DNA from: Turnera subulata
Lineage: Eukaryota; Streptophyta; Magnoliopsida; Malpighiales; Passifloraceae
Assembly: GCA_028386065.3 (NCBI GenBank)
Contig: JAKUCV010001512.1
Span: 44,271-108,270, forward strand
DNA: 64,000 bases
Direction: 5' to 3'
This document shows, in pieces, positions 12,901-24,345 of the stretch (the first letter of the stretch is position 1; each line of letters begins with the position of its first letter). A program made the position numbers and the translations under genes. The notes beneath the pieces were generated by a model. It was not told where the DNA came from, did no database searches, and was given only the letters and a program-made list of their open reading frames with translations.

Positions 12901-15900
12901 CAGATGCCCCAGAGATTCACTCCAATGGATTTCATATCAAGTTTGACATAAGTGATGGTCAGATTGGTTTTGTTTTGCCGACAGTTATACCTCCCTGTGA
13001 TATTGAAAATTATAGTAGGCTGGTGACCACAGGTGGTGATCATATGGATAGTAAATCTTGGAACACCTGTATTGTGCTTCCTTTCCGGTCGAAATTATCA
13101 GAAGAAACTGCAATACAAATGTTTTCTGATCTTCATCCATCTTTGCTACTCTTTCTTCATCGTCTTCAGTGTATCATGTTTCGAAATACACTCAATGATT
13201 CATTCATTGTTATGAGGAAAGAAATTTTGGATGATGGTATCGTGAAGGTTTCATGTGGCAAAGAGAAAATGACTTGGCTTGTTGCATCTCAGAAATTTAA
13301 GGCTCATATCACACGCCCTGAAGTACAAGCAACTGAAATTTCCATTGCATTTACACTGGAGTCAAAAGAAAATAGTTATACTCCACATTTAGAGCAACAG
13401 CCTGTTTTTGCTTTTCTTCCACTAAGAAACTATGGTCTGAAATTTATTCTCCAAGGTGATTTTGTTCTTACTTCATCTAGGGAGGAAGTGGACAAGAATA
13501 ATCCCTGGAACGAGTGGTTGTTGACAAAAGTTCCTGTTTTATTTGTTGCTGCGGAGAGGTATTTCTGTAGACTCTCTTGTTTCAGTGAGAATCCTGGTAA
13601 AGCAATAGCAGCTTACTTAAGTTTTGTCCCGCTTGTGGGTGAGGTACATGGTTTTTTCTCTGGACTTCCTAGAGCGATTATTTTAGAACTAAGAAGGGCT
13701 AGCTGCATGCTTGTGGAAGGAGATAGCAGTAAAATGGTTCCACCTTGCAATGTTATGAGAGGCTGGGATGACCAAGCTCGGAATATTCTACCTGATGCTT
13801 TACTTCAGGAGCACCTTGGCCTTGGATTTTTGGATAAAAATATAGTTTTGTCAGATTCAGTTGCAAAAGCTCTAGGGATTGTTGAGTATGGTCCTGAAAT
13901 TCTGACAAGATTCATGGCCTGTTTATGTCATACGGAAAATGGCCTGAAATCGATGGGCATGGGCTGGTTATCTTCCTGGCTAAGCGCCCTTTATACAATG
14001 ACAACCCAGTCTTTGGGGCCAACTGATTTGATTGATAGCCTTCGTTCTATTCCTTTTATTCCACTTGCAGATGGTACCTTCAGCTCTGTTAATGCAGGTG
14101 CAATATGGTTACATAAAGATGTATCAAGAATGCACGGATTTGAGGCTTTTCCCAAATTGTACGCTGAACTTCGTACTGTTGATTCTGTTCTCTTTTCTGC
14201 GTCAGCTGTTGATGACTCTCAAGCAGACAACATTACTAGTATGCTTCATAGAATTGGTATCCAGAATCTGTCTGCGCATGAAATTATAAAGGTTCATATT
14301 TTGCAAGGTATCTCTGATGATAGAACAGCAAATTGGGACAGGGAATTGATGATGGATTATCTCTGCTTTATAATGATCCACATACAGTCTGGCTGCACTA
14401 GTTGCTATCATGAAAGGAATCAGATAATTTCTGAGTTGCAAAGTAAGGCTTATATATTGACAAACCATGGATATAAAAGGCTTGCTCAGGCCCCTATTCA
14501 CTTCAGTAAAGAATTTGGGAATCCTATCGATGTGAATAGATTAATACTAGGATTGGATATGAGATGGCATGAGGTTGATCCTGCTTATTTGAAGCATTCT
14601 GCAAGCCAGACACTTCCAAACAAAGTAATGAAGTGGAGAGAATTTCTCCTTGAAATTGGTGTGACAGACTTTGTGCAAGTCGTCCAAGTTGATAAGAGTG
14701 TTGCTGATCTATCTCATGCTGTTTTAAGGAGTGTGAAGGCGAATGCAGATGTGATTCTGCCTGGACTAACAGCTAAAGATTGGGAATCACATGAGCTGGT
14801 GCATTTGTTGACTTTATTGTCTGGAAGTGGCAATGGTGAATGTTGTAAATATCTGTTGGAAGTTCTTGACAAACTATGGGACGATTGCTTCTGTGACAAA
14901 GCCACTGGTTACTGCTACTTAAAGTCCAGCAATGATGCCAAACCCTTCATGTCTTCTTTTATGAGCAAAATTTGTGAGGTCCAGTGGGTAGCGTCAAGTA
15001 TGGATGACAAGCTTCACTACCCCAAAGATCTTTTCTACAATTGCGATGCTGTTCACTCTGTCCTGGGAACTTCAGCTCCTTATGCCCTTCCAGAGGTTAG
15101 TATGATACGTTTTGTCCAGTAAACAGGGAATCTCACAATTTGGTTGATGTTACTGCCACCTTAAGCCTAATACCACTTAAGTTGTGTTTACTATTTATTC
15201 ACCTCATTTTTCATCAGCAATTTGTTTATCTCTGTGGTGATTGTATGGGAATTAGCTGCTGAAAGGCTCGCTGCTAAAGTTTTAAAATTGAACTTTTAAA
15301 TCAAGTCAGTCCCTTATGTATTATCGTCAGCTGTATCATTAGCTCTTTCTTCGATTAAAGTTGCTTAATGGGTTGGGCATCATAGGTTGGCATTCCGTTG
15401 GGCTTGCTATAGCTGACCTTGAGGGACAAATATGAATTTGCATTTTTATTAATGCACCCTTTTTGTCTAATTTTTCTTTTGCTGCTTTATTTTGTAAAAG
15501 GTGAGAAGCAAAAAGCTGCTGAGCGATATTGGCTTCAAGACCGAAGTTAGTATTAGAGATGCTCTGGATATTTTGGACGTATGGAGGAAATCAAAGGTTC
15601 CTTTTAAGGCCAGGTACTACTGCTTTTCAAAATGGCTACTCACGTGGTTGTACAATTGAGGTTTTTAGGAACTCATGGTCCTTAACATGCTTTTTGTGCG
15701 CTTGCTGTGATGTGTTATGCTATTATCTTCTCTCTTTTTTCAATTTTGTTCTGGAAAAATAATTTGAAGTTTATCACTGTGGAGTCATGTTACAAATCAT
15801 TTTGCAATGCTCTGCTCAATTATGATTATTTTCCCGTACAAGGTCCACATTGTATAATTTGATATACTTCTGCTCATTTTCAAATTCCTGGCACTTATGT

Positions 15901-18900
15901 AGAGCTTTCTTCCATGTGTCAAAGTTTGTTTTCTTCCATCATTCCACTTGTCTAGGTGCTGATCTCTTTAATTACAGCATATTACAAATGTCCAAATTTT
16001 ACTCATTTATCTGGGATGAAATGGCAACTTCGAAGAACAACATTATAAGAGAATTCAGTTCAGGACCATTTATCTTTGTTCCATGCACATCTGGACGAAG
16101 GACTGGGGTTCTGGTATCAGGTGCATTTTTGTCTTCTGAAGAGGTGTATTGGCATGATCCAACTGGTTCTGTGGACATAATGAGGAAGATATGTCCTCCC
16201 GCCAGCTTCACAACTGATTTTCAGTACCCTTTAAGCAAGACATTATGCAACGTTTATCCCGGCCTTCATGACTTTTTTGTTAATGAATGTGGAGTATACG
16301 AAACGCCTTCCTGCCGTGGCTATCTGACTATTTTGAATCAGTTATCATCTGTTGCTTTGCCTTCAGAAGCCGCCAGTGCAGTAAGTAACTAGCTTTTGTA
16401 AAAATTTTACTTTTCATGTTTGAGACAAATTCTGCGGTTTTCATTTTTTCTTTATTAATTAGGTTTTCCAAGTCTTTTTGAAATGGACGGAAGGGCAGAA
16501 ATCTGGATTACTGAGTTCAGAAGATATCGAGCACTTGAAGACATGTCTTGTGAAACTTGAATATACAGTACTCCCAACTGTACGAGAGAAATGGGTTTCA
16601 CTACACCCTTCTTTCGGTCCGATCTGCTGGTGCGATGATGAGAAGCTGAGGAATATATTTGAGGATCTGAATGAAATTGATTTCCTGTACTTTGGCAGTC
16701 TTACTAATGCTGAGCAGGAAGTACTTCGGACTAAAGTGTCCAGCCTCATGCAAACCTTGGGAATCCCTGCTCTTTCAAAGGTAACAGCTCCTTCCCACTT
16801 CCACTCTTTTACATTCTTCACTTGTTTTCTCACACACATTTTTTAGGAATTTTCTACTCAATTCCTCCATAATACCCGCTTGACTTTACATGTTGCTTAC
16901 CTGAATGAACTGCAAAATCTTCAACTTTACTTCCAATTCTGTTTACTTAAAGGTCATATTTATCTCCAGGTCTTTCATTATGTGAATTGATTATTCATCC
17001 TTGATTGTTATAGTTATGGTACATATGCACCATTAGTTGGCATCTTCGTCTTCAGTTAGAATCTGGAATATAGGCTTGCTCCAACCGTGTCTGTTGTTTC
17101 ATTTTATCTGTATGTTGATGCCTTTATGAAAATAGAACTGGAGCCTAGAAATGATTCTCTATTTCCTTTGTTCATTGAGACTGCTAAGTGACCATCTCAA
17201 CCAAAAGCTTAAGCTGATGGTTGATGCTCCAGGACTGGTTTCGGTCTTATACTCTTAACACCCTCCTCCTTCAAGTGAAAGCCCTTTGGGCTTGAAACTT
17301 GCACAGGCCCAACTATACCTTGTGCTTTTTAATTCAACAAGGAGAGAGGCATGGGGATTTAAACAAATGACCGTTTGGTCATAATGGCTCCGTTACCATG
17401 TCAAGTGACCATCTCAACCAGAAGCTTAAGCTGATGGTTGAGGCCCCAGCACTGGTTTTGGTCTTTATATTCCAAAAATCCATGCTCCCTGGTTCCAGTC
17501 TGCAAAATGTAACTACTTGTTCTATGGTTGATGGACATGGATTTTTTTTATTCTTTTTATCTAATGCGATTCTTATCTACTACTTTTACCAAACAGGTCT
17601 ACTCATATTCTTGATCTATCAGCTTTTTACTTTTTTTCATAGCATTTCTTTCATGCAGGTGACAACTCGTGAGGCAATATATGACTGTCAGGTGGACTGT
17701 AGTTTGAAAGCTTCATTGGTTAACTGGGCTATTCCGTATGCTCAGCGTTATATGTATAGTCTGCACCCTGATGAGTATTTTCAACTCAAGCAGTCTGGAC
17801 TTGATAATCTGAAGCAGCTACAAATAGTTGTTGTTGAAAAGTTATTCTATAAATATGTCATAAAAAATTGTGCCAGTGCACCGAAGCAGAAACATAAATG
17901 TGACTGTCTTCTGCAGGTATGGAATATGATCACCTTAATTCAACTGTATTTGTTGTTTTTCACTTGACACTTGTGTTTACTAATGCAATTAAACATCTGA
18001 CAGTGTCTATGTAAAAAGTGGCTTTATGGTGTCCACCTGGTCTCTTTTTTTTTTTTTTTTCTGTATGCAAGGCGCTGGATTGTTGAATTGTATCATTCAC
18101 TAAATGCATGTAATGCTATCCCATGACTTCATGTGTTGTAAGGGTAGGAAAATATTGCCTGACCTGTTATCTTTATGGTGTTTCAGGGTAATATATTGTA
18201 CACAACGGCGGAATCAGATTCTCACGCACTATTTTTGGAGCTTTCTCGTTTATTTTTTGATGGCACTCCTGATTTGCACATGGCAAATTTTCTGCACATG
18301 ATTACGACCATGGCTGAATTTGGGTCCACGAAGGAGCAAACAGAGCTCTTCATTGTTAACAGCCAAAAGATTCCAAAACTTCCTGATGAAGAATCTGTTT
18401 GGTTACCTTCCTCGGTGCCACCTTTGGCTGCGAATGATGAATCAGTTCAAGTTGATATCACTCAAATGGTAACTGATGAAGTAATAGCTTCTAAGTTGAA
18501 GGGGAAAGCAGGTATTAGCTCCGACTGGCCACCTGCTGATTGGAAAACTGCACCAGCTTTTGATTATGCTCTTGCAGATTTAAAGACCCAGGTGGTCGTA
18601 CCAAACCCTGACAACCCACATGAAGCAAAGGATGTTGTGATTACCCAATTAGCAGTATCACATACTAACATAAACGAGGTTGATTCCAAGGGAATTGCTG
18701 CACAATCATATAGTACAGTGCCAATTGACATATATGCAAGTTGGACCATCGAAGAGCATACTGCAACATTTCCATCAGAGTCTGAAAATATTGACGGTTG
18801 TCTTGCTCATGCGAGCAATGGGACTAACCTTATGGATACGTCAACTGACCTGGGTGACTTGAATATTGTGTCTGATGGTCCTGCATCTAGTTCCTCTCGA

Positions 18901-19317
18901 TTTTCCACGAGAGACCAACTTTATACTGGAATGCCTAGTGGAATGCAATCATCGCTTACTGGGAGAATGGGTGAGGGAGTTGCTTTCCAATATTTCGCTA
19001 GAAAATTTGGAGAAGCTGCTAGGTGGGTTAACCAAGATAATGAGACTGGGCTGCCCTATGACATTGTTATAGGGCAAGAGGAAAATAGTAGAGAGTATAT
19101 TGAAGTTAAAGCAACAAGATCTGCAAGAAAGGACTGGTTCAAGATGTCTACAAGAGAGTGGCAATTTGCAGTTGAAAAGGGTGAAGCCTTTAGCGTTTGC
19201 CATGTTCATTTTGGTAATAATGTTGCACAGGTCACTACTTTTAGAAATCCTGTAAAACAGTGCCAACAAGGGAAGCTACAACTGGTGCTTATGATGCCCT
19301 ACAAGAACTATTGGTGA
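6945..19317 (+). CDS. NOV: Protein NO VEIN (HSP90-type ATPase fold plus C-terminal DUF3883 nuclease-like domain)
   Basis: Thirteen exons join in frame to 2,839 aa: 6945-7607, 7713-8047, 8254-9100, 9490-9609, 9695-9872, 10326-12067, 12175-12387, 12897-15095, 15501-15613, 15978-16380, 16463-16780, 17659-17916, 18187-19317. Arabidopsis NOV (At4g13750), a nuclear protein needed for leaf vein formation and auxin-dependent patterning, is about 2,730 aa. The N-terminus (residues 1-130) is rich in Pro, Gln, Asn and His. A basic fourfold repeat lies near 362-458. A GHKL/HSP90-type ATP-binding region begins near 1296, with N box QNADDN and glycine loop GGYIGHKGIGFKSVF. A C-terminal domain (about 2721-2810) has the pattern GLPYDIVI...YIEVKATRS, like DUF3883/PD-(D/E)XK folds. 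The start is taken at the first Met of the long proline-rich exon, 145 bases below the nearer site II motif. Biochemical activity is not established for the family. Confidence 0.93.
8341..8628 (+). repeat. Four tandem in-frame 72-bp repeats in NO VEIN exon 3
   Basis: Four imperfect copies begin at 8341, 8413, 8485 and 8557, each 72 bp (24 codons). Each encodes a variant of SSARTSSHKGKKRPLFSSLK plus KDLD. The copies preserve the reading frame and the basic K/R cluster, so the repeat adds serine-rich, positively charged segments to the protein. It could provide nuclear targeting or nucleic-acid contact; that is inference. Confidence 0.92.
17186..17469 (+). repeat. Two 66-bp direct repeats in NO VEIN intron 11
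   Basis: A segment beginning GTGACCATCTCAACC is present near 17186-17251 and again near 17403-17469 with about six to eight differences. The spacer is about 150 bp. Similar 'AAGCTTAAGCTGATGG' segments are, as I recall, dispersed in plant genomes. The pair probably derives from one mobile element or an internal duplication; it lies wholly in an intron. Confidence 0.6.
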
Positions 19318-20195
19318 TCCACGTTTCAGAAAGATCAGCTTCTGTGATGTAGTATTGGTGTGACCGCTACTCTCAATTGCTATTTTAGTGTACAAATTGC
19401 ATGATTTCCATTGATGGTCACAATGTGGTTGGTGACTGGGGCAACCTGTTGTATGGCATTGCTGTGGGTAACTTGAGAAATGGGAAACAAGATGCTGCCT
19501 TGGTAGGGTCTTGCCACTGCTAAGCAGCAGTGGCTCTAGCAGAGAAACTGGATATGGAATTTCCAGGCCGAAGGCCTTGCTCCATGTCTCAGCAAGTGAT
19601 GTATTTCTGTACATTTAATTCTTCATATTTCTTGTTCTTAACATGCAATACCAATATAGCAAGCTTCCATTTTTTCTCAATGTATATAGTAACCTTCCAC
19701 AGAATCTCGTCCTTTTGATAACTATAAAATTACACCTTATAGTAACCAAGTAGACTGATGAAACTGAAATATGCTTTTGGAAGAAGAGTGCTAGAGCTGA
19801 GAAGCAACATGATCGCCATTTCGGTTACTGGACTGGGCTGAATCTTTAAAAACTATCATAGTCTCGTTGTTTTATGGGTCCACATTTTAATTCTACACCG
19901 CTTACTTGTCCGGGTAACTTGTTTTGGGCTTTCCAAGTCAGTACCCACCTCTGTTTACGTAAAAGGACCCAATGGGCTCAGTTCGAAAAAAGAAAAGGAG
20001 GAAGAAAGGAATCTCAAATGTCCCAATGGATCTCTTCCGTTTTTTCAATTGCAAGTCCGTAAACGGGTATTGGGCCTGGCCCAGATAAGTTAGCCTGACA
20101 GAGCAGCCCAACTGTCCTAACCATCAAAAACCAGCAATAACCAAAACCCAGAGACACTCATTTGATTCTCTCGACCAAAAACGACGGCAGAAAAG
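19318..20195. other. NO VEIN 3' flank and promoter of the mitochondrial-type gene
   Basis: The left part should hold the NO VEIN 3' UTR; the right part is the promoter of the next gene. No coding exon is supported. The right half is notable for several TGGGCC/T motifs. Confidence 0.5.
19925..20110 (+). promoter_or_regulatory. Cluster of site II motifs including a TGGGCC-T-GGCCCA palindrome
   Basis: TGGGCT occurs at 19925-19930 and 19973-19978, TGGGCC at 20071-20076, GGCCCA at 20078-20083 and AGCCCA at 20105-20110. The middle pair forms a perfect 13-base palindrome about 113-125 bases before the start codon at 20196. Site II elements (TGGGCC/T) are bound by TCP factors and are enriched in plant nuclear genes for mitochondrial and ribosomal proteins. 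This fits the predicted mitochondrial protein downstream. Confidence 0.6.
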
Positions 20196-21482
20196 ATGGC
20201 TAACGCAGCCACCTCTGGTTCGTTCCTCCGCGCCACACGGCGCTTATTCTCATCCTCCGCCGCCAGCCACCACAACAACCACCAACAGACCCACAAATTC
20301 CTGGAAAGGAACTCGTTCATCGGGAGCTGGGAGGCGCCCAAGACCCCAGAGGAAGCGCAGGCGAAGCTGGCTATGCTGAGGAGACAGTACGCGAAGCAAG
20401 TGAAGGCAGTGCGCAAGGAATATATAGCCGAAATGGAGATGATGCGGATCGAGAAGCAGAGGAAAGAGGAGGCCCGAAAAGAGGCACTTAGGGCTGCAAA
20501 TGAGGAGAGAAGGAAATTGAAGGCTGAAGCCGCCAAAGTTAGAGCCCAAGAGCGCCAGATTGCTCTCGAGGAGTTCAGACAAACCCTGGTACCTCCCCTT
20601 TCCCCTCCCCTGTTTGCAATTTCCAATCTTTTCACTCTTTTGTGTCTTTTGATTTTGTTGGGTCGGTGAAAGATTTCTTCTTTCTATCGCTCTTTTTTTT
20701 CAATGATGGCCGATGGTTGATGTAAGTAGTGAAACTTGTAGTTTTACTAAAACTCTGACATTTGGTTTATCATATTTGAAAGTAAATGTGATGGTAATGG
20801 AGGCTAATGCGGAGAAGATAATTAAAGACAACATGGTTGCAAGTTGGGAGTAGGAGGAATTATGTTTACTGGGTTGAGATTTTCTTCAGTGTGTTGGCAG
20901 GGTCGTATGAACTAATACTGTGCATTCTAGATTTTGGGATTTGGTTGCTGATTTTTAATCTTCGTTGCCGTTTTCATTTATTTATCATACAGTATTGCTT
21001 TTCAGTTGGAATCATCTATGACTGACTGTTGGATGTTGGATGTTATGTTTGCTCTGGCTTCTCTTATATGTTTTCTTATAATTGGCATGAATATTAGAAT
21101 GAACACCGTTTTGTAGGATTTAGGAATTTGTAAGAAACTGTGCTATTGTGTGGTTTCATTCTAGAGCAGCTGCTGGGTTGAATCGATTTAGCTCTTTGGG
21201 AATGGTTTCAGCCACTCTCTTGATGCTTCTCTTTGCTTACTCTCAGTTGTATATTGATGAGTTTTACATTGATGAGCTATCATCTGTTGTTTTGCTTATG
21301 TGCCTTGATTGGTATCGATGCAGTCGAAAGAAAGGGCAGAGAAGCTCGAGAACTGGAGGATGAAAGAGCAAGAAAGGGAGGGGAAGAAGAAGGCGAAGAT
21401 TGACCTGTTGCATCGACAAAGTTCTATGTGGGTTGATGAAAATAAACTAGAGTCGGTGTTACTAGTAAAACTTAGCAGTTGA
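20196..21482 (+). CDS. Coiled-coil protein with predicted mitochondrial presequence, possibly mitoribosomal mS26-like
   Basis: Two exons (20196-20588 and 21324-21482) join in frame to 183 aa. The first ~30 residues (SGSFLRATRRLFSSSAAS) are rich in Arg, Ser and Ala with almost no acids, like a mitochondrial presequence. Residues about 50-165 are highly charged and helical (for example MMRIEKQRKEEARKEALRAA), a long coiled coil. The C-terminus ends in a short conserved-looking segment with SMWVDENKLES. This organisation (presequence, long charged helix, C-terminal segment) resembles the mS26/Pet123 family of the small mitoribosomal subunit, but I make that match from general pattern only. The site II-rich promoter is consistent with an organelle role. 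Otherwise it should be called an uncharacterised plant coiled-coil protein. Confidence 0.7.
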
Positions 21483-22825
21483 GAAACCTCTTTGATTCGT
21501 CTTTTATCCAAATTTTGCATCTGTTTTGGTCTCTCTTCAAACTTCAAGTGCATGACTTGGAATTTGTCCCAATTGGAACTTGGCTTGGTGTGGGCAAAAA
21601 GGCTGGATGGTTGGGTTGACCTGCCTTGTGGACCTCTCTGTGTTTCAGGTTGAGGAATAGTAGTGCACTAGTGATACCTGTTATTTGCTATATTCGCTCT
21701 CTCTGTCTGTCTTGTGTTGAATGTAATAAAAAACTCTGTTTTTTGGTGTAAGCTCGACGGATGGACCATTTAGCTGACGCAAATGCGTTGCACAGTCTTC
21801 TCTGTTATTAGAGGTCGAAAACAAACTGTTATATGACTGGGATTGCTATTAGACTTGTGAGTCGTGGCTATCATTTCGCAAATCATTTTTCAAGAATATA
21901 TATATGTAGTGGAGTACTAAGAATTTTAAGGAGTAAATGCTGAAGTTGGTTACTCACCTTTAATTGGTTTTTTCTGGACTTTTATCCTCAGTAATAAGAG
22001 TAAAATTAACAGTTTCATCTCTAAATTGGAGGGTTAAATTTGTCGGAAAGAAACGTTGGGAGGATACGTACTGACGTACATAAACCGAACTGACAAAGCT
22101 GAAAACAAAATTGCATTACCCCCGACTATGGCTTTTGTGTGTTATAGAACAACCAAAAAATTGGGCGATTTGTAGATAGACGGTGAAGAGAAGATAGTGT
22201 AAACAAATAGCTTCAGCGCAGAGAGTACTAAGAATGTTCCCCATGCGGCCACTTGTTCATTACTTTTCCTGGTCACAGCTTATTTGGTCAGATCTTTGCT
22301 ACTGTCTACTTTTTAAGTGCTCCAAATGCATGTCGCGGGGGAGATCAAGTTTCTTTAGGAAGCACAGGGGTGACCAAAGGCAAAATTGAATACTTGCAGT
22401 GGACGTTGCTGAGATAGTATCCGATGGCAATCAAAATTGGTGGTTTCCTGATTCAAAAAAGTTGGTACTGAGTTTACAGCATAAAGGACCTACTTGAGGT
22501 ACCACTAGAATAGAATTGGTATGGTTTATCAAAAAAAAAAAAAAAGCATAGAATTTTTATGTTTCTAGCTTCAGCAATTTTGACAGAGTAAGTGTACAGG
22601 GAACCAAGCATTTTTTAAAGAGGAAACACTAGTAGTTACACAACTGAAGTTAACCAACCCCCGACAGTGAACATCAGCATTCAACTTTAATTTACACCCA
22701 TTTCAAATAAAACAGACACAAAATCCTGATTCTTACTGTTTGTAGATCAGCCAAAACGCAATAACTTCCCTCCAATTAAGGGGGTTAGCAAAGGAGAAGC
22801 CATTTGTTTGCAATGCCTGCATCTT
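21483..22825. other. Intergenic spacer between convergent genes
   Basis: The spacer contains the 3' UTRs of the mitochondrial-type gene (+) and the ceramidase gene (-). A 14-base poly-A run lies near 22530. I see no gene or bounded mobile element. The stretch around 21940-22150 has the feel of an old dispersed repeat but lacks recognisable ends. Confidence 0.5.
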
Positions 22826-24257
22826 TTAACGGGTCTTCTGTTTCTGAATCTTCACATATGGCAAAATTCCCATCAAATGGTCTACTTTTGGATTCCATTG
22901 CAGTTGTTCAGCACGGCAAAACATCAGGAATGTGTTTGCAAAATATGTACTAAAGCCCTCTAAGAAGTGCCACAAGGCGTGTCCCTCAGGATTGAAGTAC
23001 CACTGATCAATTTTGTCACACAATGCACGATCCAAAAGCCAACAAAGGCTCCCCATTAGCACGGTACCTAGATAAAGTTTAGCAAGTCGCTTTGCAGACC
23101 TATCCTTTGTGTGGATATAATATTTGTACATCCGCGGGATGCACAAAAGACAAAGAACCAGATAATGTACCTTGAATCCAAGTCTAAAACGTAAAAAAGC
23201 ATGGAGAACTGCAAAGGCAGCTCCATAGAGAAACAAAAAGGTAGGCATTGTACTCCGGTAGTGCCAATCTGGTGAATAGAGGATGTATAGATATAAAAGC
23301 ATTTCCCATACCATTGGTGTTTCATCACCTTGCTGTTGCCTGAGGACAATGTAGAAGTTACAAGAAAATAAAGCTTTAAATTAACCTAAGAAATAAATGG
23401 CCAATGAATGCGTAAAAAAACACCATCAGGAAATTTTACATGATTCAGGGATGCCTTCAATAATCAAATGGAGGCCTCATATTCAACTTTTTACATAAGA
23501 ACAAATTAGATACATGGGCTCCTAAATTTAATGTTTCCATATATTACATGATTCGGATACTAAATTCCATCCAACAACTCCAAGAGTTAGCAAGTCCATT
23601 TTTTGGGGCAAATTATGAATATAAAACCGACAGTATGATCAGGGGATCATCTAGAACATGCATTGAACGAAAAACGAAATGTTGATGTGTCTAGCCAAAG
23701 GCATTCTAATGCAGCCATTTTCCAGGCCTTTAGGTGAAACTAGAATTAACAAAAACTCAACAGGGAAGTTTGACATTCCTCAGTATTCACAAAATGAGCA
23801 GTAGACGAGAGTTTGATTCTCGAGTAGAAGTTGTCTCCTAGACAAAAAAGAATAAAACATGGAAACATATTATGAGGTGCTTCTTCAAGCTCTAAATTAG
23901 CGCTAAGCATGCAAAGCAATCGCGGTAGCAGGCAAGAAGAAAATGTTGCACCCAATTGGAAATACCACAAGAGAATCCACTTGGAAAACTTCAGAAGAGT
24001 ACTTACATGCGCTGCAAGGTGGCATGGTATAGCATACTTCCGATGGCAAGAATCATATTAGATATGTGAAGAACACTAAATCGCTTCTCAAACCTTTGTC
24101 TCAAGGCATTTATTAGACCAATTAGCGCCAAGAGGATGCATGGGATGGTTGATACAGTATTGAAAAACTCGGCAATGTAAGGAGAGTAGATGTAATTCTT
24201 CTCACAAAAGTCGGGAGATGTTACAGGGCCCCAAAAGCTATATATTCCTTCTGCCAT
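22826..24257 (-). CDS. ACER: Alkaline ceramidase (ACER/YPC1 family)
   Basis: Two exons (24007-24257 and 22826-23339) give 254 aa, close to Arabidopsis alkaline ceramidase At4g22330. The enzyme hydrolyses ceramide or phytoceramide to a long-chain base and a fatty acid in ER/Golgi membranes, and affects stress tolerance and turgor in plants. The protein is strongly hydrophobic with about seven predicted membrane helices. The conserved metal and catalytic residues are visible: SMLYHATLQ (His78), Asp89 in QQGDET, and HALWHFLEG (His204 and His208), with the spacing known for human ACER3. The start MAEGIYSFWGPVTSP aligns with the usual family N-terminus. Two out-of-frame upstream ORFs overlap this start. 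The gene is convergent with the mitochondrial-type gene. Confidence 0.95.
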
Positions 24258-24277
24258 TCTTCAACATACATGTACAT
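24221..24277 (-). promoter_or_regulatory. Upstream ORF (18 codons) overlapping the ceramidase start codon
   Basis: On the minus strand an ATG at 24277, with a second in-frame ATG at 24271, opens an 18-codon ORF that ends at the TAA at 24221-24223. It runs past the main ATG at 24257 in another frame. If the leader includes this stretch, as the acceptor at 24349-24350 suggests, ribosomes must leak past or reinitiate to make ceramidase. Transcript support is not visible from sequence. Confidence 0.55.
24238..24267 (-). promoter_or_regulatory. Second overlapping upstream ORF (9 codons) at the ceramidase start
   Basis: An ATG at 24267, ten bases before the main start, opens a 9-codon frame ending at the TAG at 24238-24240. 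It uses the third frame, so both non-main frames across the ceramidase start codon are occupied by upstream ORFs. The uATGs lie in the self-complementary TACATGTACATGTA at 24267-24280. Confidence 0.55.
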
Positions 24278-24315
24278 GTACGATAAGAGAGTGATAATTC
24301 AGCTTATTCACTTTT

Positions 24316-24345
24316 CTATATATTGCAAAACAATAAAGAGATCAT
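24316..24345 (-). promoter_or_regulatory. Short leader uORF (9 codons) of the ceramidase gene
   Basis: Just after a plausible acceptor (TTGCAG, exon from 24348) a minus-strand ATG at 24345 opens nine codons ending in TAG at 24316-24318. It is contained entirely in the predicted leader. It adds a third upstream start to the same leader. Its translation is unproven. Confidence 0.4.
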
